A stretch of 64,000 nt of DNA, from positions 1,488,001 through 1,552,000 of the forward strand of contig OZ241331.1 in assembly GCA_965200005.1 (NCBI GenBank). Direction: 5' to 3'. Source of the DNA: Aldehydirespirator sp965200005. Lineage in GTDB: Bacteria; Actinomycetota; Acidimicrobiia; Acidimicrobiales; Aldehydirespiratoraceae. Every line of letters begins with the position of its first letter. Position 1 is the first letter of the stretch. The position numbers and the translations under genes are program-made. The notes beneath the pieces are model-generated. The model was not told where the DNA came from. It ran no database searches and saw only the letters and a program-made list of their open reading frames with translations. Below, piece after piece: positions 16,980 through 27,517 of the stretch.

Positions 16980-18299
16980 TCAGCCGTGAACTGACATTGA
17001 TGAGTTGAGGTTTATCTCACGGTTGCGACTGAAAGTGCCCATGTCAATGTCTAGACCTGTGTATCGGCCTCGGATCACAAGTGGCGAGTTGTCATGGTCG
17101 TAACCGGACTCAACTGCTTCGATTAGCTCAGCCATGCAATGGCCTGCAACACCGGCATTCTTGAACTGATTGCCACTTGTGCCGATGGCCACATAGAAGC
17201 CGTCTAGATCTGTGCGGTCATAAATCGGGATCCAGTCATCACTCACGTCATATAGGTCAACGACACCCTTACGGTTGTGAGGTACACCAACCGACGGTAA
17301 GCGCCGGTTCAAACGCAGCACTTGAGCCTCCCACTGCTCAGCGCTCAACTGCTGATCATAATCGTCCGGATCTACCCAATCTTGGGGATCACAATGAGGA
17401 TCGGTACTACCTATAAGGATGTGGTTGGATGTCTCCGGACGGAAGTAAATGCCATTATCGTCGTCAGCAACATTGAATCCGTCATGCTCAAAGTCAAACT
17501 CAGAAGGTCCCGGAGTGTGATGTACTTCATGACGTAATGCACGAGTCTTGATGTTCATTGAATCATAGACTCCAGCCATCTTGTTGATCACAAACGAGTG
17601 TGGCCCAGCAACATTAACAACGACTGGAGCGTCCACATCTGAACTTGCATCAAGTGTCACACCCTGAACACGATCGTCGCCCTTACGGATAGCAGTTACA
17701 GTCGTTCCAAACCGGAACTGTGCACCCGCAGCCTCAGCTGCACGCTGCAGATTGTGCGTAGTCAGTTGCGGATCGCTCACATAACCGGCTTCAGGAGTAA
17801 AGATTGCCCCGGGCAATTGTTCGCTTGCATCAGCCCAGAAGTTCGGATCGTCCGGACGTTTCGGTGGACCAAAGAGGCCGGGGTCAAGAATCGGCATACG
17901 CCTACACAATTCCTCAGTAGACCAGTCCTCGTATTGCACACCAATAGCATCGAAATGGGGCAAGACTTTGAGATAGTGCGCCCCCGGATCCTTTAGTGAT
18001 GCCATGCCACACTGCTTGTATTCGATGAGCCCCAACTCATCGTCAGCACCAAGATATTGAGGCCAGTCCAACCAGTACTGCAAGCCTTCGTAGGCGAGCG
18101 CCACACCTGCATACGTTGAGTACGTGAAGCGAACGATGGCGCACGAATTCACGGTTGAACCAAAGCCAGCAGCTTGCAGCTTGTCGACACACAACACCCG
18201 CCGACCACGCTTACTTAGTTCGAATGCGGTCGCCGCACCGATGACTCCAGCACCGATAACTACAGCATCGAATCTTGCAGATTGCCCATTAGATGCCAC
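16980..18299 (-). CDS. DAO-family FAD-dependent amine/amino-acid oxidoreductase
   Basis: A 439-residue FAD enzyme of the D-amino-acid oxidase/sarcosine-dimethylglycine dehydrogenase family. The dinucleotide motif VVIGAGVIGAATAFEL is at the N-terminus, and the C-terminal DLDGFYVAIGTSGNQFKN segment is the conserved FAD-closing region. The GTG at 18299 is chosen because AGGAG lies seven bases upstream; longer versions would add an unconserved tail. It overlaps the stop of the alcohol dehydrogenase gene by 11 bp, so the two form an operon. Family members demethylate or oxidise N-methylated glycine derivatives; together with the MttB homologue this hints at methylamine/betaine use. The substrate is not determinable. 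Confidence 0.85.
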   Translation of the reverse strand: MASNGQSARFDAVVIGAGVIGAATAFELSKRGRRVLCVDKLQAAGFGSTVNSCAIVRFTYSTYAGVALAYEGLQYWLDWPQYLGADDELGLIEYKQCGMASLKDPGAHYLKVLPHFDAIGVQYEDWSTEELCRRMPILDPGLFGPPKRPDDPNFWADASEQLPGAIFTPEAGYVSDPQLTTHNLQRAAEAAGAQFRFGTTVTAIRKGDDRVQGVTLDASSDVDAPVVVNVAGPHSFVINKMAGVYDSMNIKTRALRHEVHHTPGPSEFDFEHDGFNVADDDNGIYFRPETSNHILIGSTDPHCDPQDWVDPDDYDQQLSAEQWEAQVLRLNRRLPSVGVPHNRKGVVDLYDVSDDWIPIYDRTDLDGFYVAIGTSGNQFKNAGVAGHCMAELIEAVESGYDHDNSPLVIRGRYTGLDIDMGTFSRNREINLNSSMSVHG

Positions 18300-19494
18300 G
18301 ATGACGCTCCTGACGCATATCAAACACAATCTTGACTGCCCCGCGCCGTCCGGCCTCGGCGGCATGGCTCAGGGCATCCACATAGCGCCGCAAGGGGTAA
18401 TGCGCAGACACAAGCTCATCAACGCCAACCTTGCCCGCCAACTCAATCGCCAACTCAAAGCTTGAGGCCGAACTCCCGTCGGATCGCACCTCGGTGCCAT
18501 ACGCGTAGCACCCGACTAGCTCAATCTCACGGTGCCACAATCCGGTTAATTCCGTAGTCACCACGCTGGGCATACCCAGCATGACCACCCGGCCTCGAGG
18601 TCGACACACCGCAAGTGCCTCAGCCAGTGAGGCCGAAGACCCAACTGCGTCAATCACCACATCGGCACCGCCAGACACATAGTCGCCCACCAGGAACGAT
18701 CCGGTCGCCCGGCGCACCGCCCGCTTGAGTTCAGGGGGGTCAACAGCAAGGTCAGCACCGAAACTGCGAGCGAGCCGCTGCTGGGTTGAGTAGCGGGCAC
18801 CGACGATTAGCGAGGCGGGTTCGCAGAAGTGCCTGAGCGCCGCGGTCACAACCAGACCCATCGTCCCAGCACCGATAACGGCCACGGTGTCTCCCGGCCC
18901 GGCACCCGAGCGCAACGCTGCGTGAACGCCTCCGGCCAGAGGCTCAATCATCACCGCAAGTTCGTCGCTCATCCACTCGGGAACGACGTGCAACTGTGAG
19001 TCGTGTGCGATCAACTCCGTCGACCAGCCCCCGCCAGTCGAGGCGCAAAACCCGGTTTGCAGACCGGATTTGAGATGGCCGCAGATCAGATGGCGATAGT
19101 CGTTTCCGTCTCCCGGCGAGGCACCCTCAAAAGGTAGGTCAAATCCCCGGGCAGTGTGGCCAAGCACCGGCTCAACTATCACCCTGTCGCCGTGTGCTGT
19201 GTCTGCCACGATCTCATGCCCCGGGACGAACGGGAAGGACACGTAATCTTCGAAGTAGTGAGCCGACCGTCCGTCAATGGTCGATAGATCCGACCCACAG
19301 ATCCCAGCGAGGCGCGGATAGATGCGCTGCCAGCCACTCGCTGGCAACCTGGGTGGCTTAGTCTCGGAGAGCTTGAGCGGCCCCCACGAAGCACCAGCGC
19401 CAGGGCGAAACCGTGATGCAACGGCAGCGGCCACGTAGCGGGCCTCATGGCGATGGAAGCGCAGCGCCTTCACGCCGGGCGATGGTAGCGACAT
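18289..19494 (-). CDS. zinc-dependent alcohol/threonine-type dehydrogenase (MDR family)
   Basis: A 401-residue medium-chain dehydrogenase. The catalytic zinc site is marked by AGICGSDLS and PGHEIV, and the cofactor motif by VAVIGAGTMGLVV; the four-cysteine structural zinc lobe is not evident. The ATG at 19494 (MSLPSPGV) is taken as the start since upstream sequence is not conserved. It is first in an operon with the DAO-type enzyme, whose start overlaps its end, suggesting sequential oxidation of one substrate. Which alcohol or amino alcohol is used cannot be told. It diverges from the LLM oxidoreductase at 19592. Confidence 0.85.
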   Translation of the reverse strand: MSLPSPGVKALRFHRHEARYVAAAVASRFRPGAGASWGPLKLSETKPPRLPASGWQRIYPRLAGICGSDLSTIDGRSAHYFEDYVSFPFVPGHEIVADTAHGDRVIVEPVLGHTARGFDLPFEGASPGDGNDYRHLICGHLKSGLQTGFCASTGGGWSTELIAHDSQLHVVPEWMSDELAVMIEPLAGGVHAALRSGAGPGDTVAVIGAGTMGLVVTAALRHFCEPASLIVGARYSTQQRLARSFGADLAVDPPELKRAVRRATGSFLVGDYVSGGADVVIDAVGSSASLAEALAVCRPRGRVVMLGMPSVVTTELTGLWHREIELVGCYAYGTEVRSDGSSASSFELAIELAGKVGVDELVSAHYPLRRYVDALSHAAEAGRRGAVKIVFDMRQERHRGI

Positions 19495-19591
19495 TAGGGT
19501 CAGCGGACGTGATGCTGCCTTCAGACGCCTCCACGAGATCGGCCGCTCCTGACTGCGGCACCCCATTCCGAACCGATATCAAGCCAGCGGA

Positions 19592-20674
19592 ATGAAGCTT
19601 GGACTAGGACTCGACCTCTATCGGGGCGCCTCACTGGAGGTGCCTGTCAAACAGGTGCAGCTAGCTGAGCGACTCGGCTATCACAGTGTCTGGACAGCCG
19701 AGGCTTACGGTGCCGATGCGCTTTCACCGCTGGCATTCCTGGCGGCACACACACACCGCATCAAGCTCGCTACTGCCGTGGTGCAGATGGCGGCTCGCAC
19801 TCCCGCAGGTACAGCGATGCACGCCATGACGATCGATGCGCTGGCTGGGGGAAACCGCACCATCATCGGTCTCGGAGTGTCAGGGCCACAGGTTGTGGAG
19901 GGTTGGCATGGTGTGGCCTGGGGCTCGCCCAACAAGACGCTGCGGGACTACGTGGCGATCATGCGCAAGGTCTTCGCCCGCGACGCTCCTGTCAGCCACG
20001 ATGGTGCGGCAATCCAGCTGCCATATGTTGGGCCCGGCGCGTTGGGTCAGGGAAAGCCGCTGCGTTCGATCCTTCATCCCGCAGGAGACATCGAGATCTG
20101 GATCGCAGCTGGTGGGCCCCTAAACGTGGCACTCGCTGCGGAGGTCGCCGATGGCTTGTTACCGATGGGTTATGGGCCCGACGGTGAGGTGACATTCAGC
20201 AAGCCCCTTGAGCGGGGCGCGCTGCGCCGCCCCAAAGCGTTGCCTCCGAAGCTGGAGATCTTCACGTCGGTGTCGGTGCAGATAACCGATGACGTCGAGG
20301 CCGCCATCGAGGTACGTAAACCTCTGACTGCCATGTACGTCGGCGGCATGGGAAGCGAGACCCACAACTTTCACGCTGAATCGATGGCGCGACGGGGTTG
20401 GCCCGAAGCAGCTGCACGCATAGTCGAGTTGTGGCGAGCAGGCCGACGATCCGAAGCGGTCGCGGCCGTGCCCGATGACTACATCGACTCTCAAGGTCTG
20501 TTCGGATCACCTCAACGGATACGCGACCGCTGGGCCCAAGCCGTTCCAGCGGGGCTAACTGGCGTGATCGTTCGCCCCAGTAGCGACGAGGCACTGAAAC
20601 TCATCGCTGAGTTAGCCAATTGTGAGCCGTTTACGTCGAAACCGCCGAGCGTCCAATCGTCTGATGTTTGCTAG
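19592..20674 (+). CDS. LLM-class (F420/FMN) oxidoreductase
   Basis: A 360-residue luciferase-like TIM-barrel oxidoreductase, similar to the F420-dependent methylene-tetrahydromethanopterin reductase-like group of actinobacteria. Typical features are AERLGYHSVWTAEAYGADA near the N-terminus, ALAGGNRTIIGLGVSGPQV with the flavin/F420-binding region, and a C-terminal GSPQRIRDRW. Members reduce or oxygenate diverse small molecules; the substrate is unknown. Twelve bases separate its stop from the ATG of the enoyl-CoA hydratase that follows, so they are probably one transcription unit. Confidence 0.85.
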   Translation: MKLGLGLDLYRGASLEVPVKQVQLAERLGYHSVWTAEAYGADALSPLAFLAAHTHRIKLATAVVQMAARTPAGTAMHAMTIDALAGGNRTIIGLGVSGPQVVEGWHGVAWGSPNKTLRDYVAIMRKVFARDAPVSHDGAAIQLPYVGPGALGQGKPLRSILHPAGDIEIWIAAGGPLNVALAAEVADGLLPMGYGPDGEVTFSKPLERGALRRPKALPPKLEIFTSVSVQITDDVEAAIEVRKPLTAMYVGGMGSETHNFHAESMARRGWPEAAARIVELWRAGRRSEAVAAVPDDYIDSQGLFGSPQRIRDRWAQAVPAGLTGVIVRPSSDEALKLIAELANCEPFTSKPPSVQSSDVC

Positions 20675-20685
20675 AGGGGCATTGC

Positions 20686-21481
20686 ATGCCTGAAAGGTCG
20701 CTGATCGTCGTTGACGAGCCACGGCAAGGGGTGTGCCGCATCACCCTGAACCGTCCCCATAAGCGCAATGCCATCTCCACTCCGATGCGCGCCCAACTGT
20801 TTCACACTCTCCACGACGTCGACAACAACGAAGCTCTAAAGGTCACTGTCCTGCGAGGCGCCGGGCCTTGCTTCTCCTCCGGCTATGACCTCTCCGGAGG
20901 ACTCATGGATGATCCTCCCTACCCTTCGGCCCCCGGTGATGGCCAGTGGACTCGCCAGGCGACCGACGGCTGGTTCTCAATCTGGGATCTCGCCAAGCCC
21001 GTCATTGCCCAGGTTCACGGCTACGCATACGCAGGCGGGACTGAGCTGGCTACTGCCTGTGACCTGGTGTACGTGGCCGAAGACGCCCGCATCGGCTACC
21101 CGGTCGTGAGGGTCGTGTCGCCTCCCGATTGGCAGTACCACACGCCTCTGATGGGTCTGCGCCATGCCATGGAGGCAATGCTCACAGGCGACTCCGTCTC
21201 GGGCATTGAGGCCGCGCGGATGGGGTGGGCAAACCGCTCATACCCGCCTGACGAACTCAACAGTGAAGTGCTCGCCATCGCGGGTCGCATCGCGGGGGTG
21301 GCGTCCGATCTCACACAGATCAACAAGCGCATGGTTGCATCGTGCGTTTGATGTGTTGGGCGGCCGGGCGGCGATGCGTTCGGGCCAGGAATTCCAGGCT
21401 CTCGCCGGCCACCAGAAGTCCGTCCGAGCCTTCCGCTCCAACTTGCAAGAGTCGATCAAGAGAGCCATCTCCGACCGCTAA
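20686..21481 (+). pseudogene. enoyl-CoA hydratase/isomerase family, single-base frameshift near the 3' end
   Basis: A crotonase-family protein starting at ATG 20686, eight bases after GAGGGG. The oxyanion-hole motifs (FSSGYDLSGG and AYAGGTELATACD) are intact. The frame ends early at 21351, but dropping one base at about 21336-21340 (GTTGCAT read as GTTCAT) continues into HRAFDVLGGRAAMRSGQEF and ends at 21481, giving about 264 residues, the usual length. The lost part forms the C-terminal trimerisation/active-site helices, so the gene as written is probably non-functional. The difference is not in a homopolymer. It pairs with the LLM oxidoreductase upstream. Confidence 0.8.
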
Positions 21482-21590
21482 CCAGATTTCTTGGCCAGCC
21501 ATGTTGCATTTGGCTCAATGACATGCCATCATGCTCCGACCACAACTGGAACAGCATGAAAACCATGTTGTTGAGATGAAGGAGGATTTG

Positions 21591-21866
21591 ATGGCAGGCG
21601 ACATGTTGATGATGTCGAAGTCTCAGATGGAGCAGCTCGCGGTGATCTTCGCGAGGCAGCGGGAGACCGCCGAGGGAGTGATCAGCGCGATCAGTGCTGG
21701 TATTGAGAACACCACCTGGCAGGGAGCCCGCTCCGACCGTTTCCGGTCGCAGTGGGAGTCAGAGTTCAGGCCGGGATTGCGGGCACTCTGTGATGCCTTG
21801 AACGAGCACTCAGCGTTTATCACTGCTGAACTTCAGGCCGGCGTAAGCGCGCTCGACACGGTCTGA
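21591..21866 (+). CDS. WXG100-family type VII secretion substrate (EsxA/B-like)
   Basis: A 91-residue helical-hairpin protein with the WXG turn present as WQG (TTWQGARSDRF) in the middle. The ATG at 21591 is favoured over the upstream ATGs by AAGGAGG five bases before it, and gives the usual ~90-100-residue length. WXG100 proteins dimerise and leave the cell through ESX machinery, docking on the last ATPase domain of EccC. The EccC homologue starts 88 bp downstream, so substrate and motor are encoded together; no second Esx partner is found, so it may form a homodimer. Confidence 0.88.
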   Translation: MAGDMLMMSKSQMEQLAVIFARQRETAEGVISAISAGIENTTWQGARSDRFRSQWESEFRPGLRALCDALNEHSAFITAELQAGVSALDTV

Positions 21867-21953
21867 CGGTCTGATCGCGGCGATTCCTTCGGCCGACCCC
21901 CTTTACTACGAAGGAATAAGGCAAAGAAGGAAGTTGCTTTCTGAGATTGTCTC

Positions 21954-24900
21954 TTGCGGGTACGGCTTCGTCGCGACGGCGTCGAGCGCGTTGTTGAGTT
22001 CGACTTCGGGCTTGACGGTCTAGGGGTCGCAGATCTTGCGGCAGCGCTCGGCGCCGAAATCTCAGCAACCGGCGAGAGGTTCGAGTCAGAGGGCTTGTAT
22101 ATCGACAGAAGTTGGTATGACCCTCGGACTCGCCTCTCGTCGGTTCAGATCTACGAGGGCGCATTACTCGAACCGGCTTCGGCCAGCAAGGTCGAGTTAG
22201 TCCCATCCACACCTAACAGGGCACAGCATCGGATCGATTCATATCGGCCCGGTGCTGTGTCGCGTCCGGCTACGGGGTTGAGCGGATCACAGCGGGCCGC
22301 CACGTTCAATCGCGAGGCGGCGCCGAAGCGCATTAGCCGGAGTGCAAGACCGAAGCCCCATTTGGTAGTGACTGGCGGGCTGGATGCAGGGGTTGTCCTG
22401 ACACAAGCGGCAGGCAGGCGCAGGCGCTGGCGTTGGATGATCGGTCGCAGTCACAGTTGTGACCTAACACTTGACGATCCTGCGGTTTCGCGCCGTCACG
22501 CCCTGCTCGAGGCTGACGGCACCGCTGGCAGCCTGCGAGTTACCGACCTCGGCTCACGAAACGCCACGAGCATCAAAGAGCGTGCCATCACCGGTGCGAC
22601 CCAACTGTCAAGAGGCGTCACGTTGCGGCTCGGCACAACCTGTTTGCAATGGCGCCAGGTAATCAACGACACGCCACCGTCGGTGCGAGCCGGCATCGGC
22701 GCTGCCGGCGGCAAGATCCCGTTCAACCGGCCACCCCGGCGATGCCCTCAGATGACCCAAGCAGGTCTGTCACTACCAGCAGAACCTCCCGAGCGCCCCG
22801 AACAAGAGCCGCTGAGCTGGGCGGGGATTGTGCTGCCAGTTGTAGCGGGCCTAATCCTGGCGGTGCTCTGGTCACCCTTCATGGCGGTCTTTGCCATCCT
22901 GGGTCCGCTCGTCACCATCAGCACCTGTCTGGAACGTCGGCGTCGCTCCAGGAACAAACACGAAACTGCCTGCGAGGAGGTAACAGCAGCCGTGAGAGAA
23001 CTCGCCGCCACGTTGCCTGCTGCCAAAGAGCGCGAACGTCAACGGCTCATCGCGCTGGTGCCAGATCTTGGCGAGATCGTCCGGCGAGCATCGTGTGGAT
23101 CAGTTCGTTGCTGGGAGCGCCGCCTCGGCGACCCCGACGGTATGCGGCTCGGAGTTGGCACGGCTGACCTTGCATTTTCCCCTCCGTTTACGGTCGAAGG
23201 CGGTGCCCAAGCAGCTCCAGAAGCATTAGCGGTGCTGCATGAAGCGGGGAATCTCGGTCAGGTACCCGTGGCCGTATCTCTGTCATCCGGCGAAGTTGTG
23301 GGCATCATCGGGGCTCCGCCAGTCGCTCGCGCAGTCGCCCGCTCACTGCTACTACAAGCTGCGGTGCTGCATGGTCCCGCTGATCTCGCGGTGGTTGCCA
23401 TGGCACCCGGCCATGCTCGAGAGTGGTCGTGGCTTCGCTGGCTGCCCCATACCACCGATCTGGTCGCTGGCACACCCGGTGCGCTCGTCGCCACTGAAGC
23501 GAAGCAGCTTGTAGGCGTAGCCGACACTGCAATCGCCGAGCCCAGCAAGCGGATCAAGCTCACGATCATCGATGGCTCAGCCGCGCTAGCAGGTCGCAAG
23601 GCAGCCGGACGGCTGTTGTCTGAAGACGAGACGGTGGCTGCGATTGTGATCGCCAAAGAAGCGAGTGACCTTCCCTGCACTTGCACGACGATTGTTGAAG
23701 CACGCCGGCGCTCAGCGGGTCTCCGCCTGGTTGATCCTCGTTCAGCTGTGGTGCTCAAGCCGGTGATCCCGTGGGGAGTCAGCATTGGAACCGCAAGCGA
23801 AGCGGCAGCGCGCCTCGCCCGCCTTGACGATCCAGACTTGCGTGCGGATAGTGCCAATCTGTCTGCACTGGTTCCGCTTGTGGATCTGATCGGCGATCTG
23901 ACAGCAGATGCGGTGATGCGGCGCTGGGCAGAGACACGGGGGACTGCGGATCTCAAGGCACCGATCGGTGCTGCCAGCGACGGGCCGCTTGAGTTGGATC
24001 TGGTAGCTGACGGGCCTCACATGCTGGTCGGCGGAACCACCGGCTCGGGCAAGTCGGAATTGCTGCGATCGCTAGTACGCTAGTAGCGGCACTGGCAGTC
24101 TCGGCGGATCCCGAACATCTCGCCTTTGTATTGGTCGACTACAAGGGTGGGGCAGCGTTTGATCGTTGTGCTGACATGCCTCACGTCGCCGGTCTGGTGA
24201 CCGACCTCGACGACCGGCTTGCCGAGCGTGCGCTCATCTGCCTTGAAGCCGAGTTACGCCGTCGCGAGGCACGACTTCGTGAGGTTGGTGCGGAAGATCT
24301 CGTGGCGTTCCGTGCCGCAACACGTGGCAAACGGCGGGGCTCCACCGCCACGGCGGATAGCGGGTCGATGCACGAACCATTGCCCCGCCTTGTAGTGGTT
24401 GTCGACGAGTTCGCGACATTGGCTGCCGAGTTGCCCGACTTCATGCAGTCGCTTGTGGGGATCGCGCAGCGGGGTCGCAGCCTCGGCGTTCACATGGTGC
24501 TTGCCACTCAACGACCCGCAGGTGTGGTCACCGAAGACATTCGCGCCAACACCTCTTGCCGGATCGCCCTGCGTGTCACAGATCGACACGACTCCAACGA
24601 TGTCATTGGCTCCCCCGAGGCTGCTCGCATCGCCCGCCGCCGTCCGGGTCGTGCCTTCGCTCGATTCGGCCCAAGTGAACTCGTAGCGTTTCAGTCTGCT
24701 CTTGTGACCGGAACCACGTCCGATTCGACCGGGTTGCGAGTGCGGATCTTGCCTGAGTTCTCAGATCCATCTGCAGACCCGTCAAGTGGCGTATCGCAGT
24801 CATTTGCAGTGAGGTGCCTACCACCTACCCACGACACGCAGATGTTAGACGCATCCCCGCACATACGAGCACGGGAGATCAACGCGGGGCAACAGGTGTC

Positions 24901-26479
24901 TGGTGCAGAGCAAGCAGCCACCGAAACATCGGAGCCCACCGACCTGGATCGTGTCGTGGAGGCGGTGCGTGCAGCACACCAGCGTTGCGGTGGGATTGCA
25001 CCGCGGTCGCCCTGGCCGGCACCGCTGCCTGAGGCGGTGAGTTTGGAGCAACTCACCACAATGGCGGGCCCTCGCGACCGGGCTGCCTGGCTTGTTGACG
25101 ATCCTCACAATCAGAGCCAGTTCAGTGACGGCTGGCGCCCTGAGGATGGTCATCTCGTGGTGCTTGGAGGTCCGAAGTCAGGCACCTCTACCACCCTCGC
25201 AACCTGCATCCTCGACATCTGCACGGCCCGATCAGCAACTGAACTACATGTCTATGTGATTGATCTAGATTCGGGTCAGCTTGAAGCCCTAGCCGACCTC
25301 CCAAACGTCGGTGCCTCTGTCGGACCGGCTGACAACGACCGGCGTCTGCGAGTCTTGAGATTCCTAGATGGCGAAGTTGCACGGCGCCGAGCGTCCGCAG
25401 ACGGGGGCAGGGGCAAGGGCGCCTCGGCGCGCATCGTCTTGGTTGTCGACGACTTCGCTGGCCTGGCTCGTGCCCATGACCCGGTGCGTGACACCGAGCC
25501 GCATGAGCGCTTCAACCGGATCTGGAGTGATGGCCCTGCCGTTGGTGTTCATGTGGCGGTGAGCATCGGCCGTAGCGCCGACTTGCCTGCAGACCTCTCA
25601 GCCGCTGCCGGGGTAGTGCTCGTACAGGCGACAGTGGATTCCTCGGAGGGCTTGCGCTTCGGGTTGCGCTCTGGAACTAGCGATCTCGCGGTCGGCCGTG
25701 CCATCAGGGCTGATGACGGGCGCGAACTGCTGTTTGGCCTTCCATGCGATGGAGATCTGCTAGCAGCTGTTGCATCCCTAGCCCGCGGATGCATTGACAC
25801 CAACCAGGGGCCAATACCGATCGGGTCGCTGCCCGCTGTTGTAGACGCAAGCCTGTTGCCCCTCAGCGCTGAGGTGGTTGAGCACTATGTGGATCTCAGG
25901 TTCGCGATGAGCGATCTCAACCTTGAGTCTGTGGGTTTGCGCTTACACGATGGGGAGCATGCGCTAGTGCTCGGCCCGCCCCGCACCGGACGGAGTACAA
26001 CTCTTGCCGCCATCGGTGCGGCAGCGCGAGACTCGGGCCTTCAAGTCGTTGTCGTGTCACCCAAGCAGAACCCCTTGTGGGAGGAACTCGCTATTGCGCG
26101 TCGAGATCCGGGAGAGCTAAGCGAGCACGTCACGGTGGGCGACTGGCCGCCCCACAGCTTGGTGCTGGTTGATGACGCGGAGCACGTCGAAGATGTCCGA
26201 GGCGGGCTCGCAGATCTGGCTTCAAGTAGCGATTGCGGTGTTCATCTGATTGTGGTCACCACGCCAGAGCGGATGCGATCCTGCTACGGACACTGGCTTG
26301 CGTCGTTGCGGTCGTGTCGCAGCGGGGTTCTCTTCAGGCCCGGGCCCCTAGATGGCGACCTCCTCGGAGTATCGCTGCCCCCTCGGCTGAGGTTGACACA
26401 ACTTCCAGGTCGGGGAGTAATCGTGGCCGAAGGCGAGAGCCTCGTTGCTCAAGTGGCGATGCCATATCTCCAACGGTGA
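21954..26479 (+). pseudogene. FHA-domain EccC/EssC-like type VII secretion ATPase, split by an 8-bp duplication
   Basis: Two frames (21954-24083 and 24131-26479) are one gene: removing one copy of the tandem CGCTAGTA (24070-24077 and 24078-24085) gives a continuous ~1505-residue protein. Order of parts: a ubiquitin-like N-terminus, an FHA domain (~residues 155-235, MIGRSHSCDLTLDDPAVSRRH), two membrane helices (~285-325), then three FtsK/SpoIIIE ATPase domains. Walker A of domain 1 is VGGTTGSGKSELL and intact; domains 2 and 3 have degenerate loops (GGPKSGTST and GPPRTGRST), as usual for EccC, where domain 1 is catalytic. The duplication falls just after Walker A 1 and creates TAG TAG. TTG 21954 is the only start after an in-frame stop at 21942. 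As written, the motor is broken. Confidence 0.9.
24070..24085 (+). repeat. 8-bp tandem duplication CGCTAGTA x2
   Basis: Two adjacent perfect copies, 24070-24077 and 24078-24085. One copy restores codons for SLVAALAVSADPEHLAF and the downstream frame; two copies put stop codons at 24081-24086. The configuration is typical of replication slippage, or of an assembly join error. Confidence 0.95.
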
Positions 26480-26612
26480 TGCCCTAGGCACGATCCGCGG
26501 CGTCGTCGGCGCGTCGTCGGTAGTGTCGCAACTTCCGACCCTCAGCCGCGAGCCACGACACGACCTTGGGTCGATCGTAGAACTGTCAGACCATCGTCAT
26601 CTGGAGCACAAG

Positions 26613-27395
26613 TTGTCTCACCCCAACGTCCTCATCGAAAAGTCCGACATGGTCACGACCGTGACCATTGACAAACCGAGGCGCAAGAACGCTTGCACGC
26701 CTGGAATGTGGGCTGCGTTACGGACCGAGTTTCGCGAGATAGCTGCATCTGACGTCCGCTGCGTTGTAATGACGGGTGCTGGCGGTGACTTTTGCGCTGG
26801 TGCCGATGTGGTCGGTGGTGATACTCCCGACTATCCCCGGCGCAGCGGGGTTGATCAGATGCGTGATATCGCCGACACAGTCATGGCGATTCATGACTGC
26901 CCCAAGCCGGTGATCGCAAAGGTTGACGGCGTCGCAGTAGGTGCCGGGATGGGGGTGGCACTGGCGGCGGACATGCTGTGGTGCTCAAGCCGGGCGCGCT
27001 TCTCGTTGATCTTTGCGAAACGTGGCCTAAGCCTCGACTTCGGGACCTCCTGGTTGTTGCCCAAGCGTGTCGGAATCCACCAAGCCAAACGACTTGCATT
27101 TACCGGCGAGATCATCGACGCACAGACCGCCGCGGATTTGGGAATCGTCAACGAAGTGGTTCCCCCAGATGAACTAGATGCCGCGGTTCAAGCTGTCGTC
27201 GACCAGATCACCGCTGGCCCTCCAATCGCTTTGGCAAGCTCGAAGCGATTCTTGAATGCGGCCTCTACCGCATCGCTGTTTGACGCGCTCGAGGCTGAAG
27301 CGCTTGGGCAGGCAGTCAACTTCAAGACACGTGACACGACCGAAGCCATGGCTGCGTTTGTTGAGAAGCGCACACCCGTCTTCCAAGGCCGCTAG
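26613..27395 (+). CDS. enoyl-CoA hydratase/isomerase (crotonase family)
   Basis: A 260-residue crotonase-family enzyme. TTG 26613 is preferred as start because GGAG precedes it by about seven bases and it gives the standard family length; the frame is open upstream to 26445 but that part is not conserved. Oxyanion-hole motifs are GDFCAGADVVGG and GVAVGAGMGVALAADM, and the C-terminal ALASSKRFLNAA segment is typical. A Glu equivalent to the second catalytic acid is not clear, so hydration, isomerisation or another crotonase reaction are all possible. It ends at a strong hairpin (27438-27475). Confidence 0.87.
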   Translation: MSHPNVLIEKSDMVTTVTIDKPRRKNACTPGMWAALRTEFREIAASDVRCVVMTGAGGDFCAGADVVGGDTPDYPRRSGVDQMRDIADTVMAIHDCPKPVIAKVDGVAVGAGMGVALAADMLWCSSRARFSLIFAKRGLSLDFGTSWLLPKRVGIHQAKRLAFTGEIIDAQTAADLGIVNEVVPPDELDAAVQAVVDQITAGPPIALASSKRFLNAASTASLFDALEAEALGQAVNFKTRDTTEAMAAFVEKRTPVFQGR

Positions 27396-27437
27396 CCGCT
27401 AGGCCGATCGACGGCCACAGCAAGAACGAGCTAAACC

Positions 27438-27475
27438 TCAGGCTCAACCGCGACGGTTGCCGTGGCTGAGCCTGA
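27438..27475. terminator. convergent hairpin between enoyl-CoA hydratase and FEA1-like gene
   Basis: A perfect 9-bp inverted repeat, TCAGGCTCA (27438-27446) and TGAGCCTGA (27467-27475), encloses a smaller ACCG/CGGT stem. It sits between two convergent genes and has no long T-run on either side, so it is a likely bidirectional or Rho-assisted terminator. Confidence 0.6.
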
Positions 27476-27517
27476 CAAAGCCGAAGACATGAAGACTTAA
27501 CGACGAATGCCCAACCC

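Noticed and set aside
24131..26479. Second half of EccC as an independent ATPase gene
   Set aside because: Its first codons continue ATPase domain 1 just after Walker A and there is no ribosome site; it is the remainder of the same gene.
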